Source of the DNA: Aliiroseovarius subalbicans
GTDB taxonomy: Bacteria; Pseudomonadota; Alphaproteobacteria; Rhodobacterales; Rhodobacteraceae
Direction: 5' to 3'
NCBI RefSeq assembly: GCF_022678625.1
Contig: NZ_JALBYQ010000001.1
Coordinates: 372,001-436,000 of the forward strand
Length of the DNA: 64,000 bases
Shown: piece after piece, positions 37,233 to 47,892 of the stretch
Numbering within the stretch: position 1 is the stretch's first letter
Layout of the letters: each line of letters starts with the position of its first letter
Made by a program: the position numbers and the translations under genes
The notes under the pieces: generated by a model
What the model was told of the DNA's origin: nothing
The model's database searches: none
The model's input: the letters and a program-made list of their open reading frames with translations, nothing else

Positions 37233-38711
37233 ATGACCCAAGTGACCAAGCCTACTTTCGCAGAACTCGACATCGAAATTCTTGCCACCGCGCCGGGGCG
37301 CATCGTGGTTTTTCTGTCTGCCGAAGGGCCGCTGGACAAGGCCGCGCGCCGTGTGAACCGCTTGACCAAAGGCGCACTGGAACGCTTCCGGGCCAGCGAG
37401 GCGTTTGCCAAGATGAAACAGGGCGACACGCATGACATGGCCTGGCCCACCGGCATGGCCTGCGACGCGGTGCAGGTAATGAAATTGGAGCGGCGTCCGA
37501 GCCGCGATGAGGCGCGCAAGGCAGGCGCCAAGATCGGCAAGGCAGGCGCGGGCAAGGCGGTGCTGGTACTGGCCGGTCCGATCCGCCACCCTGAAGAGAT
37601 CGCCCTGGGTGCGGTGCTGCGTGATTATAACTTCAACGCCCACCGCACCGGCGAGGCGGGCGAGGTTAAGGTGGGAAGTCTGACCCTGACCGTGCCGAAA
37701 CCCGACGAGATGGGCGAAAAGCTGGACAACCTGGTCGCTGTTGCCGAGGGCGTGTTCATGACCCGTGATCTGGTGAACGAACCTTCCAACGTGTTGACCA
37801 CAACGGAATTTGCCAAGCGTGCCAAGGACTTGGAGGCGCTGGGGATGAAAGTCACGGTGCTGGAAGAGCCTGATCTTGAGAAGCTTGGCATGCGCACGCT
37901 TCTGTCGGTCGGCCAGGGCTCGGAAAGCCCCTCGAAGGTCGTGGTGATGGAATGGAACGGCGGCAAGAAGGGCGACGCGCCCTTTGCGCTGATCGGCAAG
38001 GGCGTCGTGTTCGACACCGGTGGGATCAGCCTGAAACCGGCGGCGGGCATGGAAGACATGACGATGGACATGGGCGGTGCGGGCACCGTGACAGGTGCGA
38101 TGAAAACGCTGGCGCTGCGCAAGTCCAAGGCCAACGTGGTCGGTGTGATCGGAATCGTGGAAAACATGCCCGACGGCAAGGCCTCGCGCCCCGGCGACGT
38201 GGTGGCGTCGATGAAGGGTGACACGGTCGAGATCATCAACACCGACGCCGAGGGGCGGTTGGTGCTGTGCGACATCATGTGGTACGCGCAGGAGACCTTC
38301 AAGCCGGTCGGCATGATTGACCTGGCGACCCTGACGGGCGCGATCATCATCGGGCTGGGGCATGAGAATGCTGGTGTCTTCTCGAACGACGATACCCTGT
38401 GCAAAAACTTCCTGAAAGCTGCCGAGGCCGAAGGCGAAGGTGCTTGGCGCATGCCGCTGGGCGCGGCCTATGACCAGCTTTTGAAAAGCCGGGTCGCGGA
38501 CATGAAGAACGTGGGCGGCCGGGCGGCCGGATCAGTCACCGCGGCGCAATTTCTGCAGCGGTTCGTGCAGGATGGCATGCCCTGGATCCACCTCGACATC
38601 GCCGGTGTGGCCAGCGTGGCCACCGACACGGCGCTTGCCCCGAAGGGCGCGACCGGTTGGGGCGTGATGGCGCTGAACCGGATGATCGCGGATCTGCACG
38701 AAGGCGCGTGA
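37233..38711 (+). CDS. pepA: Leucyl aminopeptidase (M17)
   Basis: A 492-residue cytosolic metallopeptidase with two metal ions. The catalytic domain contains TRDLVNEPSNVLTTTEFAKR, LIGKGVVFDTGGISLKPAAG (metal and catalytic Lys region), MDMGGAGTVTGAM and the M17 signature NTDAEGRLVLCD, then DLATLTGAIIIGLGHENAGV. The N-terminal domain (about 1-170) is of the PepA type. GGAG lies upstream of ATG 37233. holC follows after seven bases, the arrangement seen in many proteobacteria. Confidence 0.96.
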   Translation: MTQVTKPTFAELDIEILATAPGRIVVFLSAEGPLDKAARRVNRLTKGALERFRASEAFAKMKQGDTHDMAWPTGMACDAVQVMKLERRPSRDEARKAGAKIGKAGAGKAVLVLAGPIRHPEEIALGAVLRDYNFNAHRTGEAGEVKVGSLTLTVPKPDEMGEKLDNLVAVAEGVFMTRDLVNEPSNVLTTTEFAKRAKDLEALGMKVTVLEEPDLEKLGMRTLLSVGQGSESPSKVVVMEWNGGKKGDAPFALIGKGVVFDTGGISLKPAAGMEDMTMDMGGAGTVTGAMKTLALRKSKANVVGVIGIVENMPDGKASRPGDVVASMKGDTVEIINTDAEGRLVLCDIMWYAQETFKPVGMIDLATLTGAIIIGLGHENAGVFSNDDTLCKNFLKAAEAEGEGAWRMPLGAAYDQLLKSRVADMKNVGGRAAGSVTAAQFLQRFVQDGMPWIHLDIAGVASVATDTALAPKGATGWGVMALNRMIADLHEGA

Positions 38712-38718
38712 TCACCCG

Positions 38719-39183
38719 ATGAGCGAGGTATACTTCTACCACATGACCCGCACCCCGCTTGAGGAAACGCTGCCTGTATTGCTGGCGCGCTCACTCCAGG
38801 CCGGGTGGCGGGTCGTGGTGCGGGGGACGGATGCGCAGCGGCTGACGTGGCTGGACGACCGGCTGTGGCAGGGACGGGAAGAGGATTTTCTGCCCCACGG
38901 CCTGTCCGGCGGACCGCATGATGCGAACCAGCCGATTTTGTTGACCACAGACACGGCGGTGCCGAACGGCGCGAGCGCCCTGATCTCGGTTGACGGGGCG
39001 CAGGTGGACACCGAAGAGGTCGCCGGCCTGGACCGGGTGATGATCCTGTTTGACGGAAATGATCCCGACGCGGTGGCCCATGCGCGTGGGCAGTGGAAGG
39101 CGGTGACAGGCGCCGGGCTTCCTGCGAAATACTGGAGCCAGGAAAGCGGCAGCTGGGAGATGAAGGCGCAAAGCGGCGCCTGA
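38719..39183 (+). CDS. holC: DNA polymerase III subunit chi
   Basis: A 154-residue protein that links the clamp loader to single-strand DNA binding protein. It begins MSEVYFYHMTRTPLEETLPV, contains SLQAGWRVVVRGTDAQRLTW and LDDRLWQGREEDFLPHGL, then PNGASALISVDGAQVD and LDRVMILFDGNDPDAVAHAR, the standard HolC blocks, and ends with WSQESGSWEMKAQSGA. It follows pepA closely, as in E. coli. Confidence 0.93.
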   Translation: MSEVYFYHMTRTPLEETLPVLLARSLQAGWRVVVRGTDAQRLTWLDDRLWQGREEDFLPHGLSGGPHDANQPILLTTDTAVPNGASALISVDGAQVDTEEVAGLDRVMILFDGNDPDAVAHARGQWKAVTGAGLPAKYWSQESGSWEMKAQSGA

Positions 39184-39267
39184 TCCAATGGGGTCGCTGC
39201 GCGACACTGGTTTGTTTGATTGGGCGCTGCCCCGACCCCCGGGGATGTTTCCGCAACGCCGAAAGGA

Positions 39268-39846
39268 CTAGCGCGAGAGCGTCAGGGTGTCGTCCGAGAT
39301 TTCGATTTTTTCGAACCGTCTGAGGTAGCTCATGCCCAGAAGCGAAATGTCCATGTCGCCTTCGTTCACGCTGACGCGCAGGTTCTCATCACGGATGCCC
39401 GACAGCGAAACCTGCGCAACACGGGCAGGGGCGGTGCGCACTTCGCCATTCGCGGTGAAAGCGCGGCCGGTATAGGTGAGCGCGGCCGGGTCCAGCCCGA
39501 TCCGGCGCGCGTCATCCAGGGTGAGCACCACCTCGGATGCCCCTGTATCGACAACGAAATTGACCGGTGTGTCGTTCATGCGCAGCACCAGGTAGAAATG
39601 CCCGTCAAAGCCGCGCGGCACGGTGATCTGACCGCTTCCGGCCACAGATTGCCGGGGCGCGATTTGGTGTCGGATGTCACCCCACAGCCCGTAGCCCGCG
39701 ATGACACCGAGAAACAGCAGACCCCAGACGATCAACTGGCGCGTGGTTTTGCCCAGCGACTGGCGGTTCTCGGCAATGAAATAGCCCGCGATCGCCGCGC
39801 CCAGCAGGATCAGGTAGGTCAGGTGGCCAAAATCGTCGCCGCTCAT
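39268..39846 (-). CDS. Membrane-anchored retropepsin-like aspartic protease (TIGR02281 type)
   Basis: A 192-residue protein with two N-terminal membrane helices (HLTYLILLGAAIAGYFIAEN and QLIVWGLLFLGVIAGYGLWG) and a retropepsin-like domain. The catalytic motif is FVVDTGASEVVLTLDDARRI (DTGA), and the C-terminal half has ISLLGMSYLRRFEKIEI, the usual LGM hydrophobic strand. Such proteins are common in alphaproteobacteria; substrates are unknown. It is convergent with holC. Confidence 0.85.
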   Translation of the reverse strand: MSGDDFGHLTYLILLGAAIAGYFIAENRQSLGKTTRQLIVWGLLFLGVIAGYGLWGDIRHQIAPRQSVAGSGQITVPRGFDGHFYLVLRMNDTPVNFVVDTGASEVVLTLDDARRIGLDPAALTYTGRAFTANGEVRTAPARVAQVSLSGIRDENLRVSVNEGDMDISLLGMSYLRRFEKIEISDDTLTLSR

Positions 39847-39894
39847 GGTGCTCTCCTGTTGATGAGGGCAATATGGGGGCGGAGGGGCCGGATG

Positions 39895-40518
39895 TCAGCC
39901 CAGCAGGCCGAAATCCTTCAACCCGTCCAGCACGAATTGCACCGCCAGCGCGGCCAGCAACATGCCCAACAGGCGGGTCAGCACGTTGATCCCGGTTTCG
40001 CGCAACAGGCGTTCAAGGATCCCGGCGGCGAGGAAGAAAGCCAGCACGACCAGCACCACGCCCAGCATCGCCACCAGAACCGTGATCAGGCCCATCATGC
40101 CGTCGGATTGACCGGACAGCAGGATCACCGCGGCAATCGAGCCGGGTCCGGCGATCAGCGGGGTGGCCAGCGGAAAGATCGACGGATCGTCGGCCGGATC
40201 GATCCCGGTTTCGGATTGGTCTTTGCGCCGTTGCGTACGACGTTCAAACAGCATGTCGATGGCAGTCAGGAACAAGAGCAATCCGCCCGCGATGCGAAAG
40301 GCGGCCATTGAGATGCCGAGAAAGCCCAACACCGCCTCGCCCAAGAGGCCGAAGAGCAGTAGCAGGAGGGCCGCAATGGCTGTGGCGCGCAGGGCGATGG
40401 TGCGGCGTTGCGCGCGCGGCGCGCCCTTGGTCATGGCCGCGAATAACGGCATCAGGCCGATCGGGTCGATGACGACGAACAGGGTCACGAAAACCGGGAT
40501 GAAAGCTTGAAGGTCCAC
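39895..40518 (-). CDS. MarC family integral membrane protein
   Basis: A 207-residue protein with about six hydrophobic segments: FIPVFVTLFVVIDPIGLMPL at the start, FLGISMAAFRIAGGLLLFLT, FPLATPLIAGPGSIAAVILL and an Ile/Leu-rich C-terminus. The pattern VxxDPIG...PLxxAGPGSI is the MarC/UPF0056 signature; the original antibiotic resistance role is not supported by later work and function is open. Start is GTG 40518, two bases after the ABC-F stop on the same strand, so it is translated from the same message. Confidence 0.87.
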   Translation of the reverse strand: MDLQAFIPVFVTLFVVIDPIGLMPLFAAMTKGAPRAQRRTIALRATAIAALLLLLFGLLGEAVLGFLGISMAAFRIAGGLLLFLTAIDMLFERRTQRRKDQSETGIDPADDPSIFPLATPLIAGPGSIAAVILLSGQSDGMMGLITVLVAMLGVVLVVLAFFLAAGILERLLRETGINVLTRLLGMLLAALAVQFVLDGLKDFGLLG

Positions 40519-40520
40519 GC

Positions 40521-42362
40521 TTAAACCTCGGCTTTTTCAAGTTTATCCAGGGCCGAGAGCCACATGGCTTCGGCCCGGTCCAGCCCGTTCATCACCTCGG
40601 CGTATTTCTTTTGCCAGACTTCCATTTCGCCCAGCTTGCCGTCTTCATAGAGCGCGGGATCGGCCAGTTTCTTGGCCAGCTTGTCGCGCATCTCATTCAA
40701 CTTTTCGACCCGCTGTTCGCATTTGCGCACTTCGCTGCGCAGTGCTGTGATCACATCGCGTGAGGGACGTTTGGGCTTGGGCTTTTCCGCCTTCGCCGGG
40801 GCGTCCGAGGCCAGCAGCAGCTTGCGATAGGCGTCGAGATCCTGCTCGAACGGCTCGACCCGGCCGTTCTTGACCAGCCACAGCCGGTCGGCGACCAGGC
40901 CCAGCAGGTGCATGTCGTGGCTGACCAGAATGACCGCGCCGGAATAGGCGGTCAGCGCGTCAACAAGCGCTTCGCGGCTTTCCATGTCCAGGTGGTTGGT
41001 GGGTTCATCGAGGATCAGCAGATGCGGCGCGTCGATCGTGGCGATCAACAGCGTAAGGCGCGCCTTCTGCCCCCCCGACAGCTTGGCCACCAGCGTGTCG
41101 GCCTGATCGGCATTGAGGCCAAAGCCCGCAAGCCGCGCACGCAGACGGGCCGGGGTTTCACCGGGGCGCAACCGGCGCAGGTGGTCGATCGGGGTCTCAT
41201 CCGCGTGCAATTCGTCCATCTGGTGCTGGGCGAAATAGCCGATGCGCAGTTTCGACGACGTGGTCATGCGCCCGGTCAGCGCGGGCAGGCGGCCGGCCAG
41301 AAGTTTCGACAGGGTCGATTTGCCCTGACCGTTCTTGCCCAGAAGCGCGATGCGGTCGTCCTGATCGATCCTGAGCGTCAGGCGCGACAGAACCGGCACG
41401 TCGTCATAGCCCACGGCCGCACTTTCCAGCGCGATGATCGGCGGTGACAGCTCTTCGGGTTCGGGGAAAGAAAAGGCGCGTAGGGCGGCCTCTTGCGGCG
41501 TGTTGATCGGCTTGAGCTTCTCGATCATCTTGATGCGCGATTGCGCCTGCACCGCTTTCGACGCCTTGTAGCGGAACCGGTCGACAAAGCTTTGCAAATG
41601 CGCACGCTGTGCTTCGGTCTTGCGGTTCTCGGCCTCGGCCACTGCCAGACGGGCGGCGCGGGTTTCCGCGAAAGTGTCATAGGTGCCGGTATACAGCGTC
41701 AGCTTACGGTCTTCGAGGTGCAGGATCGCCCCGACCGAGCGGTTCAGAAGCCCGCGATCGTGCGAAATGATGATCACCGTATGGGGGTATTTCACCAGGT
41801 ATTGCTCCAACCACAACGCGCCTTCGAGGTCGAGGTAGTTGGTCGGTTCGTCAAGCAGCAGCAGGTCAGGGGCGGAAAACAGCACCGCCGCCAGCGCCAC
41901 ACGCATGCGCCAGCCGCCCGAAAAGTCGGAACAGGGCATGATGTGCTGAAAATCGTCGAACCCCAGACCCTTGAGGATCGAAGAGGCCCGCGCCTCGGCC
42001 GACCAGGCGTCGATGTCGGTCAGGCGGGTCTGGATCTCGGCAATCCGGTGTGGGTCGGTGGCGGTGTCCGCTTCCTCCATCAACGACGCGCGTTCCGTAT
42101 CGGCGGCCAGCACGGTGTTCAAAAGCGAGGTCGAGGAGGCCGGAACCTCCTGCGCCACACCGCCGATGCGCGCCCCGCGCGGCACGGAAATGTCGCCACC
42201 TTCCAGCGTGAGCTCGCCCCGGATCAGGCGAAACAGCGTCGTCTTGCCGGTGCCGTTGCGGCCCACAAGGCCGACCTTGTGGCCGCCGGGAATGGTGGCG
42301 CCAGCGCCTTCGAACAAGGGGCGGCCTTCGACGGCATAGGTGATATCGGAAATGCGTAACAT
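40521..42362 (-). CDS. ABC-F family ATPase (YheS/Uup-like)
   Basis: A 613-residue soluble protein with two ABC domains in one chain and no membrane part. The first has LVGRNGTGKTTLFRLIRGEL and FSGGWRMRVALAAVLFSAPD with LLLDEPTNYLDLEG; the second has LLGKNGQGKSTLSKLLAGRL and LSGGQKARLTLLIATID with LILDEPTNHLDMES. The linker between them (about 240-310) is charged and helical, and a C-terminal coiled coil (about 540-613) is present. ABC-F proteins act on ribosomes as translation factors. marC is directly downstream. Confidence 0.92.
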   Translation of the reverse strand: MLRISDITYAVEGRPLFEGAGATIPGGHKVGLVGRNGTGKTTLFRLIRGELTLEGGDISVPRGARIGGVAQEVPASSTSLLNTVLAADTERASLMEEADTATDPHRIAEIQTRLTDIDAWSAEARASSILKGLGFDDFQHIMPCSDFSGGWRMRVALAAVLFSAPDLLLLDEPTNYLDLEGALWLEQYLVKYPHTVIIISHDRGLLNRSVGAILHLEDRKLTLYTGTYDTFAETRAARLAVAEAENRKTEAQRAHLQSFVDRFRYKASKAVQAQSRIKMIEKLKPINTPQEAALRAFSFPEPEELSPPIIALESAAVGYDDVPVLSRLTLRIDQDDRIALLGKNGQGKSTLSKLLAGRLPALTGRMTTSSKLRIGYFAQHQMDELHADETPIDHLRRLRPGETPARLRARLAGFGLNADQADTLVAKLSGGQKARLTLLIATIDAPHLLILDEPTNHLDMESREALVDALTAYSGAVILVSHDMHLLGLVADRLWLVKNGRVEPFEQDLDAYRKLLLASDAPAKAEKPKPKRPSRDVITALRSEVRKCEQRVEKLNEMRDKLAKKLADPALYEDGKLGEMEVWQKKYAEVMNGLDRAEAMWLSALDKLEKAEV

Positions 42363-42440
42363 TCGGGCGGTCTAACAGAGCGTTTCCCCCGGCGCCAGCC
42401 GTGGCTTGTGATCAGCGGTCAGAGCGGATACCGCTGGGAT

Positions 42441-43634
42441 ATGTCCGCACCCCGCACGCCCCCGACCATGACCACGCTTGTCCTTCTGACCGGACTTGCG
42501 GTGCTGTCGCTGAACATGTTCCTGCCCAGCCTGCGGCAGATCGCGGTGGGGCTTGAGGCCGACTATGCGCTCGTGTCGCTGTCGATCGGTGGTTACCTGG
42601 CGGTATCGTCGGTGCTGCAGATCATCATGGGGCCCTTGTCGGACCTGTGGGGGCGTCGCCCGGTCATCCTGATCGGGCTGGTGATGTTCACCCTGGCCTC
42701 GATCGGCTGCCTGTTTGCCGACAACATCTGGGTGTTTCTGGCGTTTCGCGTGGCGCAGGGCGGGATCGTGTCGGGCATGGTGCTGTCGCGCGCGATCGTG
42801 CGTGACTTGCACGAGCCTGACGAGGCCGCGCGCCAACTGGGTATCATGGGCATGGCGATGGCGCTGGCGCCGCTGTTGGGGCCAATGATCGGCGGGCTGC
42901 TGGATCAGATGTTCGGCTGGCGGGCGAATTTCGTCGCCTATGCGGTGATGGGCGCGGTGATGCTTGTGATCGCCTGGCGTGACCTGGGCGAGACGAACAC
43001 CCAGCCCTCGGCGACCTTCACGGCGCAGTTCAAGACCTATCCGACCCTGATGCGCGATCGGGCCTTCTGGGCCTGGACCATCTGCCTGGTGTTTTCCATC
43101 GGCGGCTTCTACGCCTTCATGGGTGGCGCGCCTTTGGTGGGCGAGGGGATCTACGGCCTGACCCCCGCGCTGGTCGGGGTCGGCATGGGCTCGATCTCCA
43201 GCGGTTTCATGTTGGGCAATTACCTGACCGGGCGCTATGCAGGCCGGATCGGGCGCACGCGGATCGTCATCATCGGGCGCTGGTTTGCCACGCTTGGCCC
43301 GCTGGCAGGTGCGCTTTTGCTGGGACTGGGTCTGAACCACCCCGTGGTGCTGTTCGGCGGGGCGATCTTCGTGGGGCTGGGCAACGGTCTGACCCTGCCG
43401 GGCGCCAATGCGGGCGTGATGAGCGTGAACCCGAAGCTGGCCGGCAGCGCTTCGGGCCTGTCGGGCGCGCTGACCGTGGCAGGGGGGGCTGTGTTCGCGT
43501 CCGTGACGGCCGCGATTGTCGGCGGGGCGCTGGGGCCGATCGTTTTGCTGATCGCGATGGCACTGACCTCGGGCGTTGGTCTGCTGGCCGCGCTTTACCT
43601 GCAGCGGCTTGAGGCGCAGATGCCGCGCGCGTAA
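42441..43634 (+). CDS. MFS transporter, Bcr/CflA-type drug exporter
   Basis: A 397-residue protein with 12 predicted helices. It has [20 protein letters not shown] and [18 protein letters not shown] (the MFS motif A after helix 2), [40 protein letters not shown] and late [20 protein letters not shown], all typical for the DHA1 Bcr/CflA group of proton-driven exporters. ATG 42441 is preferred; GTG 42408 is an in-frame alternative. It is divergent from the ABC-F gene and ends 73 bp before ndk. Confidence 0.88.
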   Translation: MSAPRTPPTMTTLVLLTGLAVLSLNMFLPSLRQIAVGLEADYALVSLSIGGYLAVSSVLQIIMGPLSDLWGRRPVILIGLVMFTLASIGCLFADNIWVFLAFRVAQGGIVSGMVLSRAIVRDLHEPDEAARQLGIMGMAMALAPLLGPMIGGLLDQMFGWRANFVAYAVMGAVMLVIAWRDLGETNTQPSATFTAQFKTYPTLMRDRAFWAWTICLVFSIGGFYAFMGGAPLVGEGIYGLTPALVGVGMGSISSGFMLGNYLTGRYAGRIGRTRIVIIGRWFATLGPLAGALLLGLGLNHPVVLFGGAIFVGLGNGLTLPGANAGVMSVNPKLAGSASGLSGALTVAGGAVFASVTAAIVGGALGPIVLLIAMALTSGVGLLAALYLQRLEAQMPRA

Positions 43635-43707
43635 TCCCCGCTTTCCAAACGCCTGCGCCCATGCTAGCAGGGCGCCAAATTCGAACCCTAAAGGACAGGA
43701 GCCTCTC

Positions 43708-44130
43708 ATGGCCATTCAACGCACCTTCTCGATCATCAAACCCGACGCCACCAAGCGCAACCTGACCGGCGCGATCAACGCAAAGATCGAAGCCGCTGGC
43801 CTGCGCATCATCGCGCAAAAGCGCATTCACATGACCCAGAAGCAGGCCGAGACCTTCTACGGCGTGCACGCCGAGCGTCCCTTTTTCGGTGAGCTGGTCG
43901 AGTTCATGATCTCTGAGCCGGTTGTCGTGCAGGTTCTGGAAGGCGACGACGCCATCAAAGCCTACCGCACCGTGATGGGCGCCACCAACCCGGCCGACGC
44001 CGATGCGGGCACCATCCGCAAGGAATTCGCCCAGTCGGTTGGCGAAAACTCGGTCCATGGCTCGGACGCCCCGGAAACCGCCGCGGAAGAGATCGCTTAC
44101 TTCTTCTCCGGTCTGGAACTGGTGGGCTAA
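43708..44130 (+). CDS. ndk: Nucleoside diphosphate kinase
   Basis: A 140-residue enzyme that equalises NTP pools. It reads [20 protein letters not shown], later [20 protein letters not shown], and the C-terminal [20 protein letters not shown], in which the catalytic His sits in the VHGSD motif. AGGAG lies eight bases before ATG 43708. Its TAA overlaps the TAG of the convergent DUF4112 gene. Confidence 0.98.
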   Translation: MAIQRTFSIIKPDATKRNLTGAINAKIEAAGLRIIAQKRIHMTQKQAETFYGVHAERPFFGELVEFMISEPVVVQVLEGDDAIKAYRTVMGATNPADADAGTIRKEFAQSVGENSVHGSDAPETAAEEIAYFFSGLELVG

Positions 44131-44546
44131 ACAGCCCCCGCGGCGCCGGACACGGGCGCCGGATCAGACGAAATTGCCGCCCGCGCCCATTCGGCGTGGG
44201 CGGTTTTCGTTTCCAGGAAGGCACGCAGCAGCGCGACGTTGCGGGTGTTGGCATTCCAGGCGATATCGAACAGATCACCGATGGCCGGCACCAGGCCGAT
44301 CACCACGTCAATGCCCAGGTTCAGCGCCATTCGGATGAGCATTCGCCGCGAAGCCCCCATATCATAAGCGTTTTTCACGATATAGGCACCGGGGATCAGG
44401 GCCGCAAAGTCGCCCACCACAGGCACGAAGCCCAGCATTGCATCAATGCCAAAGCGCAAATCCGTGCCGGGAATAGGCACGAGATTCTCCAACCGGTAGG
44501 CCAGCTTTTCAAGGGCTTGCAGTCGTGCTTCAATGTTAACATCCAT
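44127..44546 (-). CDS. DUF4112 domain-containing membrane protein
   Basis: A 139-residue protein. Starting [20 protein letters not shown], it has [20 protein letters not shown] and [20 protein letters not shown], then [20 protein letters not shown] and [20 protein letters not shown], the repeated PGxG/PxxGD pattern of DUF4112. Function is unknown. Reading upstream stays open to 44720 but lies in the next gene; ATG 44546 matches the family. Confidence 0.82.
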   Translation of the reverse strand: MDVNIEARLQALEKLAYRLENLVPIPGTDLRFGIDAMLGFVPVVGDFAALIPGAYIVKNAYDMGASRRMLIRMALNLGIDVVIGLVPAIGDLFDIAWNANTRNVALLRAFLETKTAHAEWARAAISSDPAPVSGAAGAV

Positions 44547-44584
44547 AACATTGATATGGGGTACACGCGCGCGTTTTAAAGGGG

Positions 44585-44914
44585 TCACTCGGCGGCGCGA
44601 ATGCCGATCCGGTCCAGAATGCGTTCGAAATCGTCTTGAGGGGCAGGGCGATGCGCCGCTTTCAACGCGTCGAATTTGACACGCAACGCGGCCTTTTCCT
44701 TGCCTTTGCAATCGTTCCACGGCCGCCCTTGCAGCCCCATCACCAACACGTAATAGCCGATGAAATGCGGCTTCGATCCGCTTTCCAGCAGACGGGCATA
44801 GGCCTTGTCCGGCCCCAGCGCGCGCAGCTCATCTGCCGTGTGAATACCCGCACGGGCAAAGCTCGCGTCCGAGGCGGGGCCGAGATTTCGGATGGAAGAG
44901 ACCGGGTCACTCAT
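44585..44914 (-). CDS. TfoX C-terminal domain protein
   Basis: A 109-residue protein containing only the C-terminal helix-hairpin domain of TfoX/Sxy: SIRNLGPASDASFARAGIHT, ELRALGPDKAYARLLESGSK and FIGYYVLVMGLQGRPWNDCK. Full TfoX regulates competence in Haemophilus and Vibrio; stand-alone C-terminal forms are common in proteobacteria and have no proven role. It lies 38 bp upstream of the DUF4112 gene on the same strand. Confidence 0.85.
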   Translation of the reverse strand: MSDPVSSIRNLGPASDASFARAGIHTADELRALGPDKAYARLLESGSKPHFIGYYVLVMGLQGRPWNDCKGKEKAALRVKFDALKAAHRPAPQDDFERILDRIGIRAAE

Positions 44915-44934
44915 GCAACCAGTCTAGCGCGCAA

Positions 44935-45096
44935 TCAGATGCTCGCCCAGTCCGAGTAAATCACCGGCGCGTCTTTCGGGTCCAGCTTGGTGTTTTTCAC
45001 CGGCTGCACCCTTTCATGTACCGGTCGATCGGCCCGGACGTAGCGGGGGTGCTGCGGTGCCTCAACCACGGGTTTGGATTTCTGCTTGGAAGCCAT
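44935..45096 (-). CDS. Small basic hypothetical protein
   Basis: A 53-residue protein, MASKQKSKPVVEAPQHPRYV at its start and KLDPKDAPVIYSDWASI at its end, with no hydrophobic stretch. The ATG at 45096 is preceded by GGAGCAGGCAG, a good ribosome site, and the stop lies 20 bp before the TfoX-like gene. The high Lys/Pro content and charged middle suggest a disordered protein. I recognise no family. Confidence 0.55.
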   Translation of the reverse strand: MASKQKSKPVVEAPQHPRYVRADRPVHERVQPVKNTKLDPKDAPVIYSDWASI

Positions 45097-45322
45097 CTGC
45101 CTGCTCCTTTTTGCCGGCAACATGCCGGGCCCACTGGTAACTCTGCCTCATCCTTCGCTGCGGAAGGTTGGGAACAGCGTGGCAAGGGATCACGGTCAAA
45201 CCGCGGCGGAAATGTGGCAAAATTGGGGCGCACCCATGAAGCTTGTGGTGCATTTGCATCGTTTTTCGGGCGGCAGAAGGGTGGGCGACCGCGACCGCAC
45301 CCGCCATGAAAGGGGCGCGGGG

Positions 45323-46587
<1,265 letters not shown>

Positions 46588-46591
<4 letters not shown>

Positions 46592-47157
46592 TGGAGCACC
46601 TCTTGGGCGAGCGCATGTTGGTGAATGGCGTGGGCCAGCACGTCGAGTGTGTCGATAATTGGGAGCCTTGATTTCAGATCCGGCGCGAGCAGGGAAAACT
46701 CCGAACAAGCGGCGAAAAGCATAGATGCCCCGGATTGGGTAAGCTCTTCGGCGACGTTCGTCAGCACTGACAGCGCGTGCCGTGTGGGACCTTGCGCTTT
46801 GATCAGGCGAATAGTCTCCAGCAACGGGGGGGTATCCTTGGGCCACAAGGCGGTCAGGCCGGCCCGCGCCAGGGTGGCATCGAACACACCGGCGCCGCGC
46901 AAGGCGGGTGAGGCAAGAAACCCGATCGGATCACCCGGAGCCAGACTTTGGGCCGCCAGCGCGACTGACAAGTTCACCATGCTCAGGAAGGGGACAGAAG
47001 TCGCCTGGGTGATCGCAGGAGCATAGTAATGCGCGGTATTGCAGGGCAGGGCCAGCGCCGTGGCCCCGGCGCGCTGCAACCGCTGCGCTGTTTCGGCCAG
47101 CGTGAGGCCGGGGCTTGGGCCAATGCCCTCGACCAGGTGCGTAATGCGCGAGGGTAC
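46588..47157 (-). pseudogene. Aspartate/glutamate (cysteate?) racemase, N-terminus deleted
   Basis: About 189 residues of an AspR-family racemase remain, from [20 protein letters not shown] to the stop. Both catalytic cysteines are present ([14 protein letters not shown] and LFAACSEFSLLAPD). The family normally starts about 50-60 residues earlier with a GGMGP block, which is absent: upstream of 47157 the DNA is cuyA sequence in another frame. An in-frame ATG at 47178 would give a 196-residue hybrid with seven foreign residues. Beside cuyA, a racemase for cysteate is plausible but unproven. Confidence 0.82.
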
Positions 47158-47800
47158 CCAACATCGGGATCTGCGCATTCATCGCGCACATGCCTGTGAC
47201 AAGTCCCGCCTGGGTGCCAGATGAGCCGGTGGCATGCACCACACGGTCGATCTTCAGGTTCGCGTCATTGACCTGCGCCACCAATTCAAAGGCGCAGTTC
47301 AACTAGCCCAGGGGACCGTTCGGGTTAGACCCACCACCGGGGATGACATAGACCTTGTGCCCCTTGCCGCGCATTTTCTCGGCGGCCCGCTCCATTTCAC
47401 CCGGCATGTCGTGACCGCCGGGGAAATTCTGAGTCGTGGCACCATGCAGGTGATCCAGCAACACGTTGCCGTTGTTGTTGTAGTTTTTGTCCTGATAACT
47501 GGTGCGATCTTCCAGAAGGATATGGCATTTCAGGCCAAGTTTCGCGGCGAAAGCGGCGGTTTGGCGGCCGTGGTTGGTCTGGGTCGCGTCTTGGGTCATC
47601 ACCATGTCGCAACCCTGTTCCAACGCTTCGGCCATCAGGAATTCAAGTTTCCGGGTCTTGTTACCACCAGTGTGCATGCCGGTGCTGTCATTGCGTTTGA
47701 TCCAAAGCTCAACGCCAAGGGCCTTGGGCAACCGTTTCATCGGTTCCAGCGGTGTGGAAAGGTGGGCGAGATGAACGCGCGGGAAGCGGGAGAGGTGCAT
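47157..47800 (-). pseudogene. cuyA: L-cysteate sulfo-lyase, nonsense codon and 3' deletion
   Basis: CuyA is a PLP enzyme cleaving L-cysteate to pyruvate, ammonia and sulfite. From ATG 47800 the frame reads [40 protein letters not shown] (PLP Lys), [20 protein letters not shown] and [16 protein letters not shown], then hits TAG at 47303-47305 where relatives have Tyr. The same frame continues with [20 protein letters not shown] and [17 protein letters not shown], up to [10 protein letters not shown]. There, at 47157, the cuyA match ends and racemase sequence begins. About 215 of roughly 340 codons remain, so the gene is dead. D-cysteine desulfhydrase is the nearest alternative family. Confidence 0.88.
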
Positions 47801-47892
47801 GTTTATTTCCGTGGGACTGACGGCTTCTTGAGGCTTTGGTGGACGGGCTGGTGGGCAAGAGCGGGGTGACACGAACCTCTTGTGTTATTTGC

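Noticed and set aside
43634-43708. Hairpin around GCGCCC-ATGCTAGCA-GGGCGC as an MFS terminator
   Set aside because: No T run follows, and it lies in the likely promoter/leader of ndk, so terminator function is unsupported.
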